A stretch of 64,000 bases of DNA, taken from contig NZ_JAMHJQ010000018.1 of the NCBI RefSeq assembly GCF_023534745.1, positions 32,718-96,717 on the forward strand. The letters run 5' to 3'. How positions within the stretch are numbered: position 1 is the first letter of the stretch; each line of letters starts with the position of its first letter. The notes below the pieces were generated by a model that saw only the letters and a list, made by a program, of their open reading frames with translations, was not told where the DNA came from and ran no database searches. This DNA comes from Streptomyces sp. 35G-GA-8. GTDB taxonomy: Bacteria; Actinomycetota; Actinomycetes; Streptomycetales; Streptomycetaceae. A program made the position numbers and the translations under genes. Shown piece by piece: positions 52,191 to 63,621 of the stretch.

Positions 52191-52837
52191 CGATCCGGGT
52201 GCTGGTCGCGGAGGACCAGTCGGCGGTACGGGCGGGGCTGGTGCTCATTCTGCGCAGCGCGCCGGACATCGAGGTCGTCGGGGAGGCGTCGGACGGCGAG
52301 GAGGCGGTCGCGCTGGCCCGGGAGCTGCGGCCCGATCTGGTGCTGATGGATGTGCAGATGCCACGGCTCGACGGGGTGTCGGCGACCCGCGAGGTGGTCG
52401 CGGAGCGGCTGGCCGATGTGCTGGTACTGACCACCTTCGATCTGGACGAGTATGTCTTCGGGGCGCTGCGGGCCGGGGCGGTGGGCTTTCTGCTGAAGAA
52501 CGCGGAGGCGGGTGAACTGCTCGCCGCGGTGCGGACGGTGGCGCGCGGCGAGGGCCTGATCGCCCCGGCCGTCACCCGCCGGCTCATCGCCGAATTCGCC
52601 GTGCCGACCCCCGTACGCTCACCCGACGCCCCCGACCCGGCGATCCTGGACGTCCTCACGCGCCGGGAGCGCGAGGTGCTTTCCTGCCTGGGCGAGGGGC
52701 TGTCGAACGCGCAGATCGCGGCCCGGCTCACGATGGCCGAGGCGACCGTGAAAACCCATGTGAGCAGGCTGCTGGGCAAGTTGGAGCTGCGCAGCCGGGT
52801 GCAGGCCGCCGTACTCGCCCAGGAGCTGGGAATCTGA
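52187..52837 (+). CDS. chiR: NarL/LuxR-family response regulator, chitinase control
   Basis: The 216-residue regulator has a receiver domain (VLVAEDQSAV; phospho-acceptor Asp55 in LVLMDVQMPR; FLLKNAEAGE with the conserved Lys) and a C-terminal LuxR helix-turn-helix, REREVLSCLGEGLSNAQIAA to VKTHVSRLLGKLELRSR. It starts at GTG 52187 overlapping the kinase stop. The chiC promoter begins 19 bp after its stop codon. Confidence 0.92.
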   Translation: MTIRVLVAEDQSAVRAGLVLILRSAPDIEVVGEASDGEEAVALARELRPDLVLMDVQMPRLDGVSATREVVAERLADVLVLTTFDLDEYVFGALRAGAVGFLLKNAEAGELLAAVRTVARGEGLIAPAVTRRLIAEFAVPTPVRSPDAPDPAILDVLTRREREVLSCLGEGLSNAQIAARLTMAEATVKTHVSRLLGKLELRSRVQAAVLAQELGI

Positions 52838-52855
52838 CCGGCGGCTCCCCACCTT

Positions 52856-52897
52856 TGGTCTGGACCTATTGACGAGTGGTCCAGACCTTCCTACTCT
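52856..52897 (+). promoter_or_regulatory. chiC promoter with paired 12-bp repeats (DasR/chi boxes)
   Basis: TGGTCTGGACCT (52856-52867) and TGGTCCAGACCT (52877-52888) lie 21 bp apart. Between and around them are TTGACG (52869-52874) and, 17 bp later, TACTCT (52892-52897), a good -35/-10 pair. Such 12-bp repeats define streptomycete chitinase promoters and match the palindromic core of the DasR site (TGGTCTAGACCA), so chitin/GlcNAc induction is expected. Confidence 0.85.
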
Positions 52898-52982
52898 CAC
52901 CGCACACACTGCGGTGAGCCGTCGCAGGGTGAGCAGTGCACGGACCACCCCTTTTTGTCCTGTACTCACCTGAGGAGCACGC

Positions 52983-54839
52983 TTGAACTCCCAATCCGCC
53001 CTCCACAGACCCGGATTCAGATCCAGAGCCGTCGCGGGTCTCACCGCGCTGCTGCTGCCGCTGGCCGCCCTCGTCGGGCTTGCCACCCCCGCGGAGGCCG
53101 CCACCTCGGCCACCGCCACGTACACCAAGGCCTCCGACTGGGGCACCGGCTTCGAGGGCAAGTGGACGGTGAAGAACACCGGCACCACGAGCCTCAGCTC
53201 CTGGACCGTCGAGTGGGACTTCCCCGCCGGTACGGCGGTCACCTCCGGCTGGGACGCCGACATCACCGGAGCGGCCAACCACTGGACGGCCAAGAACAAG
53301 ACCTGGAACGGCACGCTCGCCCCGGGCGCGACCGTCACCTTCGGCTTCAACGGCACCGGCTCGGGCGCCCCGACCGGCTGCAAGCTCAACGGCGGCTCGT
53401 GCGACGGCGGCCCGAGCGTCCCGGGCGACAACCCGCCCTCGGCCCCCGGCACCCCGACCGCCAGCGAGATCACCAACACCTCGGTGAAGCTGAGCTGGAC
53501 CGCGGCCACCGACGACAAGGGCATCAAGAACTACGACGTCCTGCGGGACGGCGCGAAGGTCGCCACGGTCACCGGTACGACGTACACCAACACCGGTCTG
53601 ACCGCGGGCACCGACTACTCGTACACCGTCCAGGCCCGTGACACCGCCGACCAGACGGGTCCGGTCAGCGGCGCCCGCGCGGTCCGCACCACCGGTGGCG
53701 ACCCGGGCCCCGGTCCCGGCCCCGGCAGCAAGGTCAAGCTCGGCTACTTCACCGAGTGGGGTGTCTACGGCCGGAACTACCACGTCAAGAACCTGGACAC
53801 CTCCGGTTCCGCGGCCAAGATCACCCATATCAACTACGCCTTCGGCAATGTCACCGGCGGCAAGTGCACCATCGGTGACTCCTACGCCGACTACGAGAAG
53901 GCGTACACCGCCGACCAGTCCGTCGACGGCGTCGCCGACACCTGGGACCAGCCGTTGCGCGGCAGCTTCAACCAGCTGCGCAAGCTCAAGGCCAAGTACC
54001 CGCACATCAAGGTCCTCTGGTCGTTCGGCGGCTGGACCTGGTCGGGCGGCTTCGGCCAGGCCGTGCAGAACCCCGCCGCCTTCGCGCAGTCCTGCTACGA
54101 CCTGGTGGAGGACCCGCGCTGGGCCGATGTCTTCGACGGCATCGATCTGGACTGGGAGTACCCCAACGCCTGTGGTCTGACCTGTGACACCAGCGGCCCC
54201 GCGTCGTTCAAGAACATGATGCAGGCCATGCGCGCCAAGTTCGGTCCCAACTACCTGGTCACGGCCGCCACCACGGCGGACGCCTCGGCCGGCGGCAAGA
54301 TCGACAAGGTCGACTACGCGGGCGCGGCCCAGTACATGGACTGGTTCAACGTCATGACGTACGACTTCTTCGGCGCCTTCGCCGCGCAGGGCCCGACGGC
54401 CCCGCACTCCCCGCTCACCTCGTACCCGGGCATCCCGCAGGCGGGCTTCAACTCCGCCGAGGCGATAGCCAAGTTCAAGGCGCAGGGCGTACCGGCCAAC
54501 AAGCTGCTGCTCGGCATCGGCTTCTACGGGCGCGGCTGGACCGGCGTGACCCAGGCGACCCCGGGCGGTACCGCCACCGGAGCCGCTCCCGGCACGTACG
54601 AGGCCGGGATCGAGGACTACAAGGTCCTGAAGAACACCTGCCCGCCCACCGGCACCATCGCGGGCACCTCGTACGCCAAGTGCGGCAGCAACTGGTGGAG
54701 CTATGACACCCCGGCCACCATCACATCCAAGATGGCCTGGGCGAACCAGCAGAGCCTGGGAGGCGCCTTCTTCTGGGACTTCACGGGTGACACCGCCAAC
54801 GGCGAGCTGGTGACCGCGCTCAACAACGGTCTCGGATAG
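52983..54839 (+). CDS. chiC: Secreted GH18 chitinase with CBM2 and Fn3
   Basis: The 618-residue enzyme starts at a TTG with GAGGAG 7 bp upstream. Its parts are a signal peptide (about 1-39, ending PAEAA), a CBM2 domain (about 41-140, ATYTKASDWGTGFEGKWTVK), an Fn3 domain (about 150-240, SAPGTPTASEITNTSVKLSW) and a GH18 barrel (about 250-618). The catalytic DxxDxDxE is FDGIDLDWEYP with Glu392 as proton donor. Domain order matches S. coelicolor ChiC. A perfect terminator follows. Confidence 0.95.
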   Translation: MNSQSALHRPGFRSRAVAGLTALLLPLAALVGLATPAEAATSATATYTKASDWGTGFEGKWTVKNTGTTSLSSWTVEWDFPAGTAVTSGWDADITGAANHWTAKNKTWNGTLAPGATVTFGFNGTGSGAPTGCKLNGGSCDGGPSVPGDNPPSAPGTPTASEITNTSVKLSWTAATDDKGIKNYDVLRDGAKVATVTGTTYTNTGLTAGTDYSYTVQARDTADQTGPVSGARAVRTTGGDPGPGPGPGSKVKLGYFTEWGVYGRNYHVKNLDTSGSAAKITHINYAFGNVTGGKCTIGDSYADYEKAYTADQSVDGVADTWDQPLRGSFNQLRKLKAKYPHIKVLWSFGGWTWSGGFGQAVQNPAAFAQSCYDLVEDPRWADVFDGIDLDWEYPNACGLTCDTSGPASFKNMMQAMRAKFGPNYLVTAATTADASAGGKIDKVDYAGAAQYMDWFNVMTYDFFGAFAAQGPTAPHSPLTSYPGIPQAGFNSAEAIAKFKAQGVPANKLLLGIGFYGRGWTGVTQATPGGTATGAAPGTYEAGIEDYKVLKNTCPPTGTIAGTSYAKCGSNWWSYDTPATITSKMAWANQQSLGGAFFWDFTGDTANGELVTALNNGLG

Positions 54840-54854
54840 CCGCGACAGCACAGG

Positions 54855-54888
54855 TGAAGGGGGCGGCGCCCGAGCGCCGCCCCCTTCA
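54855..54888. terminator. Terminator after chiC
   Basis: A 15-bp perfect stem, TGAAGGGGGCGGCGC (54855-54869) with GCGCCGCCCCCTTCA (54874-54888), has a four-base loop. It is 15 bp after the chiC stop and also 36 bp beyond the convergent DUF2550 stop. Confidence 0.9.
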
Positions 54889-54923
54889 TCATGTCCGTCC
54901 GGGCCCTGACAGCGGGTCAGGGC

Positions 54924-55370
54924 TCAGGCCACATTCACCCGCTGACCCGGCGGAGCCGCCTCCAGCCAGGCCAGAAAGCCGGTGAGGGCGTCATCACTCA
55001 TCGCCAGCTCCAGCCGGACCCCGCGGTGCGCACAGCCCAGGATGACCGCGTCGGAGAGCAGCGCCAGCTCCTCCTCGCCCTCGGGCGCACGGCGCGACAC
55101 CACCTCGATCGCGGAGCGCTCCAGCGTACGGCGCGGGCGCGGGGCGTAGGAGAAGACCCGGAACCAGTTGATGCGGTCGCCGTTGTAGCGGGCCACGCCG
55201 TACACCCAGCCCTTGCCGGAGAGATCGGGTTCCGCCGGCACGTTCCAGCGCAGACTGCAGTCGAACGTCCCGCCGGAGCGCTGGATCAGCCGCCTGCGCA
55301 GACCGAAGACGAAGAGCCCCACCGCAACCAGTACGACGACCAGTCCGCAAATGAGCAGAGCGAGGACCAT
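54924..55370 (-). CDS. DUF2550 membrane protein
   Basis: The 148-residue protein has one N-terminal membrane helix (VLALLICGLVVVLVAVGLFV) and a cytosolic domain with SGGTFDCSLRWNVP and GWVYGVARYNGDRINWFRVF. This is the DUF2550 family, conserved next to the ATP synthase operon in actinobacteria, of unknown function. I take ATG 55370, with GGAGG about 10 bp upstream; an ATG eight codons earlier is possible. It follows atpC on the same strand, separated by a hairpin. Confidence 0.87.
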   Translation of the reverse strand: MVLALLICGLVVVLVAVGLFVFGLRRRLIQRSGGTFDCSLRWNVPAEPDLSGKGWVYGVARYNGDRINWFRVFSYAPRPRRTLERSAIEVVSRRAPEGEEELALLSDAVILGCAHRGVRLELAMSDDALTGFLAWLEAAPPGQRVNVA

Positions 55371-55424
55371 CAAACACCGACCTCCTCGCCTCATTCAGTA
55401 CCGGAACAGGAACCGCACCCGCAT

Positions 55425-55476
55425 CGCCTCAGCCGCGACCCGGTCCGGAGGGATCCGGAACGAGCCGCGGCTGAGG
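55425..55476. terminator. Hairpin after atpC
   Basis: CCTCAGCCGCG (55425-55435) pairs with CGCGGCTGAGG (55466-55476), with an inner CCGG-rich helix. It lies 22 bp after the atpC stop on the minus strand and probably ends the atp operon before DUF2550. Confidence 0.7.
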
Positions 55477-55497
55477 ATAAATCCGTGATAGCAGCGC

Positions 55498-55872
55498 TCA
55501 GCGCACCGCCACCGCACGCAGTCGGACATCGGCGCGCCGTTCGGCGGCGTCGTCGTCACCCGACTTCGCGCGTTCCAGCGCACGCTCGGCGCGCTGGGTG
55601 TCGATCTCGTCCGCCAGCTCGGCGATCTCCGCCAGCAGCGAAAGCTTGTTGTCGGCGAACGAGAGGAAACCGCCGTGCACAGCGGCCACGACTGTTTCGC
55701 CCTCACTCGTACGAATGGTCACCGGGCCCGACTCCAGCACACCGAGCAGCGGCTGGTGACCGGGCATGACGCCGATGTCGCCGGACGTGGTGCGCGCGAC
55801 GACCAGGGTGGCCTCGCCGGACCAGATACTGCGGTCAGCGGCGACCAGCTCGACATGCAGCTCAGCAGCCAA
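55498..55872 (-). CDS. atpC: ATP synthase epsilon subunit
   Basis: The 124-residue epsilon subunit of F1 couples rotation and inhibits hydrolysis. It has an N-terminal beta-sandwich (ELHVELVAADRSIWSGEATL; IGVMPGHQPLLGVL) and a C-terminal helical pair ending AVAVR. It is the last gene of the operon and is separated from atpD by 121 bp containing a strong hairpin, an unusually large gap here. Confidence 0.96.
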   Translation of the reverse strand: MAAELHVELVAADRSIWSGEATLVVARTTSGDIGVMPGHQPLLGVLESGPVTIRTSEGETVVAAVHGGFLSFADNKLSLLAEIAELADEIDTQRAERALERAKSGDDDAAERRADVRLRAVAVR

Positions 55873-55948
55873 GGGTGGCTCCTCGGGTCACCACCCGGCC
55901 GTATCGCCGGGTGTTGGCTTCAATTCTATGGGGTGTCGATAAGAGCGT

Positions 55949-55981
55949 CGGAGGGGGGCGGGAGGTACCCGCCCCCCTCCG
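55949..55981. terminator. Strong hairpin between atpD and atpC
   Basis: CGGAGGGGGGCGGG (55949-55962) and CCCGCCCCCCTCCG (55968-55981) form a perfect 14-bp, very GC-rich stem with a 5-base loop. It starts 12 bp after the atpD stop on the minus strand, within the operon. It may attenuate readthrough into atpC or protect the upstream mRNA end. Confidence 0.8.
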
Positions 55982-55993
55982 TGCGCCGACGGC

Positions 55994-58362
<2,369 letters not shown>

Positions 58363-58382
58363 GAGTCAGGTCCCTTCCGTCG

Positions 58383-59978
58383 TCACTTGGAGACGCTGAC
58401 GGCCGGCGCGTCGTCGCCGAGGAGCTTGCCGTCCGAGGTCTCGAACTGCCGCTTGAAGGCGGTGATGGCGTCCGCGATCGACTGGATCGTGTCGTCGGAC
58501 ATCTTCGCGCCCTCGGCGATGCTGGTCAGCAGGTCCTTGCGCTCGCGGCGCAGGTACTCGAGCAGCTCGCTCTCGAAGCGACGGATGTCGGCGACCGGTA
58601 CGTCGTCCATCTTGCCGTTGGTGCCGGCCCAGACGGAGACGACCTGCTCCTCCACCGGGAACGGCGCGTACTGCGGCTGCTTCAGCAGCTCGACCATGCG
58701 CTTACCGCGCTCCAGGGACGCCTTGGAGGCCGCGTCCAGGTCGGAACCGAAGGACGCGAACGCCTCCAGCTCACGGTACTGGGCGAGGTCCACACGCAGT
58801 CGGCCGGAGACCTGGCGCATCGCCTTGTGCTGGGCGGAGCCACCGACTCGGGAGACCGAGATACCGACGTTCAGCGCGGGCCGCTGGCCGGCGTTGAACA
58901 GGTCGGACTCCAGGAAGCACTGTCCGTCGGTGATGGAGATGACGTTGGTCGGAATGAACGCCGACACGTCGTTGGCCTTCGTCTCGACGATCGGGAGACC
59001 CGTCATCGAACCGGCGCCCATGTCGTCGGAGAGCTTGGCGCAGCGCTCCAGCAGACGCGAGTGCAGGTAGAAGACGTCGCCCGGGTAGGCCTCACGGCCC
59101 GGCGGACGGCGCAGCAGCAGGGACACGGCGCGGTAGGCGTCGGCCTGCTTCGAAAGGTCGTCGAAGATGATCAGGACGTGCTTGCCCTGGTACATCCAGT
59201 GCTGGCCGATGGCCGAGCCGGTGTACGGCGCCAGGTACTTGAAGCCGGCCGGGTCGGACGCGGGGGCGGCGACGATCGTCGTGTACTCGAGGGCGCCCGC
59301 CTCCTCCAGCGCACCGCGGACACCCGCGATGGTGGAGCCCTTCTGGCCGATGGCGACGTAGATGCAGCGGACCTGCTTGTTGGTGTCGCCCGAGCGCCAG
59401 TTGTCGCGCTGGTTGATGATCGTGTCGACGGCCAGAGCGGTCTTGCCGGTCTGCCGGTCGCCGATGATCAGCTGACGCTGGCCACGGCCGATCGGCACCA
59501 TGGCGTCGACAGCCTTGTAGCCGGTCTGCATCGGCTCGTGGACCGACTTACGGACCATGACGCCCGGGGCCTGCAGCTCCAGGGCGCGGCGGCCTTCGGT
59601 CTCGATCTCGCCGAGGCCGTCGATCGGGTTGCCGAGCGGGTCGACCACGCGACCCAGGTAGCCCTCGCCGACAGCGACGGAGAGGACCTCGCCGGTACGG
59701 GTGACCGACTGTCCCTCCTCGATACCGCTGAACTCGCCGAGGACGATCGAACCGATCTCGCGCTCCTCAAGGTTGAGGGCGAGGCCAAGGGTGCCGTCCT
59801 CGAACTTCAGCAGCTCGTTCGCCATGGCCGAGGGCAGACCCTCGACCTTCGCGATGCCGTCACCGGCCACGCTGACCGTACCGACCTCCTCGCGCGAGGC
59901 CGCGTCCGGCTTGTACGACTGGACAAAGTTCTCCAGCGCGTCCCGGATCTCCTCCGGCCGGATCGTGAGCTCCGCCAT
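58383..59978 (-). CDS. atpA: ATP synthase alpha subunit
   Basis: The 531-residue regulatory F1 subunit has Walker A GDRQTGKT (about 173-180) and the conserved PAINVG-like motif [19 protein letters not shown] choose the ATG at 59978 ([11 protein letters not shown]), with the open frame extending 31 codons upstream into the spacer. The 172-bp gap to atpH contains a small hairpin. Confidence 0.98.
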   Translation of the reverse strand: MAELTIRPEEIRDALENFVQSYKPDAASREEVGTVSVAGDGIAKVEGLPSAMANELLKFEDGTLGLALNLEEREIGSIVLGEFSGIEEGQSVTRTGEVLSVAVGEGYLGRVVDPLGNPIDGLGEIETEGRRALELQAPGVMVRKSVHEPMQTGYKAVDAMVPIGRGQRQLIIGDRQTGKTALAVDTIINQRDNWRSGDTNKQVRCIYVAIGQKGSTIAGVRGALEEAGALEYTTIVAAPASDPAGFKYLAPYTGSAIGQHWMYQGKHVLIIFDDLSKQADAYRAVSLLLRRPPGREAYPGDVFYLHSRLLERCAKLSDDMGAGSMTGLPIVETKANDVSAFIPTNVISITDGQCFLESDLFNAGQRPALNVGISVSRVGGSAQHKAMRQVSGRLRVDLAQYRELEAFASFGSDLDAASKASLERGKRMVELLKQPQYAPFPVEEQVVSVWAGTNGKMDDVPVADIRRFESELLEYLRRERKDLLTSIAEGAKMSDDTIQSIADAITAFKRQFETSDGKLLGDDAPAVSVSK

Positions 59979-60032
59979 CTGGGTTCCCTGCTCTCCTTGT
60001 TGGGCCCGAAGTTTCTTTGGGGGTCTGCGGGT

Positions 60033-60049
60033 CTGGGGGCGACCCCCAG
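60033..60049. promoter_or_regulatory. Small hairpin in atpH-atpA spacer
   Basis: CTGGGGG-CGA-CCCCCAG (60033-60049) lies 54 bp upstream of the atpA start inside the operon. It could stabilise or process the mRNA; no function is shown. Confidence 0.4.
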
Positions 60050-60150
60050 GAATCTTCTGCAATTTCTGCACGGCCCAACCGGGCCGCTGGTGTTGCTCTG
60101 TTCTGTTGCCTGCGTCTGCCTGCGTCGACGGACGGCCGCGCCGCCCGCCG

Positions 60151-60966
60151 TCAGCCCGCGAGTCGCCGTTCCGCCTCTTCGAGACGGTCGGCGACAGTGC
60201 CGTTGATGACCTCGTCGCCCACCCGCACCGAGATCCCGCCGAGGACCTCGGGGTCCACGTCCAGGTTCAGATGCATCGGGTGGCCGTACAGTCCGGCCAG
60301 AGCGGCGCCGAGACGCTGCTTCTGCCCGTCACTGAGCGGCACGGCCGAGGTGACGATGGCGACCATCCGGTCCCGGCGCGCCGCGGCGAGCCGGGACAGG
60401 GTCTGGAGACCCGATTCCAGGCTACGTCCCCGGGGCCGGGTGACGAGACGCACTACCAGACGCTCGGTGGCCGGATTGGCCCGGCCGCCCAGCAGACTGT
60501 TGAGAAGGCCGGTCCTGGCGGTGGTCGTCGCCGACCGGTCGGTCAGCGCGGCCCGCAGCGCGGGGCTGGACTCGACGATCCGGCCGAACCGGAACAGCTC
60601 GTCCTCCACGTCGTCCAGCGAACCCGCCCGCTGAGCGGAGGTGAGCTCGGCGGTCGCCGAAAGCTCCTCCACCGAGTCGACCAGGTCACGCGGCTGCGAC
60701 CAGCGGGAACGGACCATGCCCGCGACCAGATCGGCGGCCGGACCGCCCACCTGTCCGCTCAGCAGCCGTCCGGCCAGTTCCGCCTTGGCCTCGCCTGCCT
60801 GCGCCGGGTCGGTCAGGACCCGACGCAGCGAGACCTCACGGTCGAGCAGCGCGGTCACGGCGGCCAGCTCCTCGGCGAGCTTCGCCGCGTCGACCGACGT
60901 GGAGTCGGTCAGCGCGTCAAGACGCTCACGCGCGGCGGCCAGCGCCTCGCGGCTCGCTCCGTTCAT
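60151..60966 (-). CDS. atpH: ATP synthase delta subunit
   Basis: The delta subunit joins F1 to the peripheral stalk. At 271 residues it has the extended actinobacterial form: an N-terminal helical region ([20 protein letters not shown]) and the typical OSCP C-terminal ending [20 protein letters not shown]. Its start overlaps atpF by 4 bp. Confidence 0.96.
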   Translation of the reverse strand: MNGASREALAAARERLDALTDSTSVDAAKLAEELAAVTALLDREVSLRRVLTDPAQAGEAKAELAGRLLSGQVGGPAADLVAGMVRSRWSQPRDLVDSVEELSATAELTSAQRAGSLDDVEDELFRFGRIVESSPALRAALTDRSATTTARTGLLNSLLGGRANPATERLVVRLVTRPRGRSLESGLQTLSRLAAARRDRMVAIVTSAVPLSDGQKQRLGAALAGLYGHPMHLNLDVDPEVLGGISVRVGDEVINGTVADRLEEAERRLAG

Positions 60967-61517
60967 CGCGTGGCCTCGGCCTTCGATGCGCCGTCCTCAA
61001 GCTCGTCGAGGAAGCGGTCGATGGTGCGGCTCTGCCGGGCGTGGTCCTCAAGGGACTCCCCGACCAGCTTGCCGGCCAGTTCGGTGGCGAGCTTGCCCAC
61101 GTCCTGACGCAGCGCGCTGGCCGCGGCCTTGCGGTCGGCCTCGATCTGGGCGTGACCGGCGGCGACGATCTCTTCACGCTGCCGCTGACCTTCCGCCCTC
61201 ATCTCCTGGATGATCGCGGTGCCCTGCTCGGTCGCCTCCTGGCGGAGCCTGGCGGCCTCGTGCCGGGCCTCGGCGAGCTGCGCCTTGTACTGCTCAAGGA
61301 CGCTCTCGGCCTCGGTCTTGGCGGCGTCGGCCTTCTCGATACCGCCCTCGATGGCCTCGCGACGCTCTTCCAGAACCTTGTTGATGTTCGGAAGGAGCTT
61401 CTTGGCAAGGAAGCCGAAGACGATGACGAAAGCGATCAGGCCGATGACGAGCTCGGGAACCGGAGGAATCAGCGGGTTTTGCGCTTCCTCCGCCGCGAGC
61501 TGAACCAGAGGGTTCAC
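60963..61517 (-). CDS. atpF: ATP synthase b subunit
   Basis: The 184-residue stalk subunit has one N-terminal membrane helix (PELVIGLIAFVIVFGFLAKK) and a long charged coiled coil (EKADAAKTEAESVLEQYKAQ). It begins MNPLVQLAAEEAQN at 61517, 44 bp after atpE. Confidence 0.96.
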   Translation of the reverse strand: MNPLVQLAAEEAQNPLIPPVPELVIGLIAFVIVFGFLAKKLLPNINKVLEERREAIEGGIEKADAAKTEAESVLEQYKAQLAEARHEAARLRQEATEQGTAIIQEMRAEGQRQREEIVAAGHAQIEADRKAAASALRQDVGKLATELAGKLVGESLEDHARQSRTIDRFLDELEDGASKAEATR

Positions 61518-61561
61518 ATCAGTGCCTTTCGTCTAGGTAAAGCTGGCTGTCGCGGTTCGTC

Positions 61562-61789
61562 TTACGGGTAGACGAACGGCATGACCAGGCCGATAAGGGC
61601 CAGCGCCTCACAGAAGGCGAAGCCGAGGATCTGGTTGGTACGAATCAGACCGGCCGCCTCGGGCTGACGGGCGAGAGCCTGGGTTCCGTTACCGAAGATG
61701 ATGCCGACGCCGACGCCGGGACCGATGGCGGAAAGGCCATACCCGACGGAGCTGAGGGAGCCGGTGACAGCAGCAAGGGTCTGGGACAT
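61562..61789 (-). CDS. atpE: ATP synthase c subunit
   Basis: The 75-residue hairpin proteolipid forms the proton rotor ring. Helix 1 carries the glycine-rich GPGVGVGIIFG, the loop is ARQPEAAG, and the proton-carrying carboxylate is Glu61 in GFAFCEALALIG. The sequence shows no sodium-type ligand set, so proton coupling is expected. Confidence 0.97.
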   Translation of the reverse strand: MSQTLAAVTGSLSSVGYGLSAIGPGVGVGIIFGNGTQALARQPEAAGLIRTNQILGFAFCEALALIGLVMPFVYP

Positions 61790-61862
61790 GCCAGTTCTTC
61801 CTTCTCTTTCACGGACCGGTGGGGGTTGGCCACCGGACGTCTTGGGGGTCTGGGGCGGGGAC

Positions 61863-62684
61863 TCAGTGGCTCTCGGCCAGCGCGCCCTGGATGAAGCTGC
61901 ACGTCAGGAGCACGAACACATACGCCTGGACGGCCTGGATGAAGAGCTCGAAGACGGTCATCACGAGGACCATCACGAACGAGATGCTCGCGTAGGCGAT
62001 GCCGATGCCGTTGAGCAGGTACCAGCTCGCGATCGTGAAGAGCAGCAGCAGCGTGTGGCCGGCGAACATGTTCGCGAAGAGTCGCACCGCGTGGGTGAAC
62101 GGCCGGACCAGCAGGTTCGAGAAGAGCTCGATGGCCATCGAGAGCGGGAGGACCGGGCCGAGCGATTTGTCATAGCCGCTGAAGTTCTTGAAGGCACCGA
62201 CGAAGCCGTGCCTCTTGAACGTGAGCGACACCCAGAGGACGTAGACGATCAGTGCGAGGCCCGCCGGGTAGGCGATGATCGACGTCACCGGGAACTGCGC
62301 GAGGGGGACGATCGACCAGATGTTCATCACCCAGACGAAGAAGAAGATCGAGACGACCAGAGGTACGTACTTCTCGCCTTCCTTCTTGCCGATGATCTCG
62401 TAGACGACGCCGCGGCGTACGAAGTCGTAGCCGGCCTCGGCCACCATCTGAAGCTTGCCCGGGACAACCTTCGGCTTGCGGAAAGCGGCCCAGAAGAAGC
62501 CCACGATGATGATGGAGCCGAGCAGGGCCAGCAGCATCGTCTTGTTGAAGTACAAGTTACTGTCCGCGTTGCCGAAGATCGGCTTGAACAGGAACGAGTG
62601 CAGGCCGGGTGCCGGGAAGCCACAGTCAGCGAAGATGTGGCAGTCGGTCTCGAAGGCGAGCACCTGCGTCGGGTCAGCACTCAC
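61863..62684 (-). CDS. atpB: ATP synthase a subunit
   Basis: The 273-residue membrane subunit provides the proton half-channels. Several helices are visible, and the essential arginine is in PFTHAVRLFANMFAGHTLLL. I prefer the GTG at 62684 (VSADPTQVLAFETD), with GAAGGAG about 6 bp upstream, over ATG 62702 or 62720. A 225-bp spacer separates it from atpI. Confidence 0.95.
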   Translation of the reverse strand: MSADPTQVLAFETDCHIFADCGFPAPGLHSFLFKPIFGNADSNLYFNKTMLLALLGSIIIVGFFWAAFRKPKVVPGKLQMVAEAGYDFVRRGVVYEIIGKKEGEKYVPLVVSIFFFVWVMNIWSIVPLAQFPVTSIIAYPAGLALIVYVLWVSLTFKRHGFVGAFKNFSGYDKSLGPVLPLSMAIELFSNLLVRPFTHAVRLFANMFAGHTLLLLFTIASWYLLNGIGIAYASISFVMVLVMTVFELFIQAVQAYVFVLLTCSFIQGALAESH

Positions 62685-62909
62685 CGCGGGCTCCTTCAGC
62701 ATGGCGCATAGGTACGGCAACCTCGTTGTGTCGGCGCGGCGCGCAGCCGCGGTTCGGCACTGGACTGGTGTTACGGATGTGGGGACGGCGGTCGGGCGTT
62801 GAGCCTCGCGTAAGAACAGGCGTCAGCTCGGATGCCCGCGCCCGCAATGCCGCAGTTGGCACCGGACGATAGCAGGATCCCGAACGGGCACTTATCCCGG
62901 CCCTACCTC

Positions 62910-63347
62910 TCACGCCGACGATCCCGTCTTCTCGGCCGTACCGGCCGACGAGGATTCGGGGTCGACGTAGAGGATCTTGGCCTTCATGTGCGCGCGAGCC
63001 TGAGCGGCGACCCAGACGAGGGTCGTCACAACGAGCGTGAGAGCGAACGCCTTCGGGTGGAACAACGTGGTGTCCTTGAAGGCGGCCACGAAGATGAGCA
63101 CCAGCAGCAGCTGGGCCGTGTAGAGCATCAGCCCCATCGCCTGGAACAACTGCGGCAGGGACTTCGCCGTGCGCTGGAGAACCGTGAGCCCCATGCCCAT
63201 GAAGAAGATGACCAGCAGCGCGCCGACGGCGGCTCCCAGAGCCCCCTTACCTCCCGCGACCACACCGCTGACCACAGCGGCGACAACGCCGACGGCGGCA
63301 GTGGGCACGGCGGCGTGAAGGAGGGTCCGGACGTCGTTGGACGGCAT
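62910..63347 (-). CDS. atpI: AtpI-like membrane protein
   Basis: The 145-residue protein has four transmembrane helices (VPTAAVGVVAAVVSGVVAGG; LGAAVGALLVIFFMGMGLTV; MLYTAQLLLVLIFVAAF; LTLVVTTLVWVAAQAR). It holds the first position of the operon, as SCO5366/Rv1303-type genes do. Its likely role is assisting c-ring assembly or ion supply, inferred from other AtpI. The operon promoter lies in the next 270 bp, with a Rex-like operator at 63475. Confidence 0.85.
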   Translation of the reverse strand: MPSNDVRTLLHAAVPTAAVGVVAAVVSGVVAGGKGALGAAVGALLVIFFMGMGLTVLQRTAKSLPQLFQAMGLMLYTAQLLLVLIFVAAFKDTTLFHPKAFALTLVVTTLVWVAAQARAHMKAKILYVDPESSSAGTAEKTGSSA

Positions 63348-63621
63348 GGCGGCAGCTCCGCTGAATGGGTGGGGCAGATGGTGTCGTCATGGACGAGCGT
63401 AGGCCCGGTCCGAGAGAGGGTTTCTCGGGCCAACGGACCGTCGCACTACGGTCCTTCGGCTCTGTCGCCGGGTCTCGTGAACAGTATCACAAACTATTTG
63501 ATGAGGTCTTTACCATGGTGGTGTGCTGACTGTCACACATGAGAGTTAACCCGCGCGTGTGCGCACGACAGCGGTGTGTTGTGTCTGGTATTGGGCACCG
63601 ACGAGTGTAATGGCCCCAGGG
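63348..63621. promoter_or_regulatory. atp operon promoter region
   Basis: This 274-bp spacer upstream of atpI holds no gene. It contains an AT-rich stretch (63484-63516) with the Rex-like operator and the putative promoter of atpIBEFHAGDC. The end beside 63621 also carries the 3' flank of the glycosyltransferase gene. Confidence 0.5.
63475..63492. promoter_or_regulatory. Rex-like operator before atpI
   Basis: TCGTGAACAGTATCACAA matches the Rex consensus TTGTGAA-N4-TTCACAA at 12 of 14 fixed positions. It lies 128 bp upstream of atpI. Rex is reported to regulate the atp operon in S. avermitilis, so NADH/NAD+ control of ATP synthase is likely here. Confidence 0.6.
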
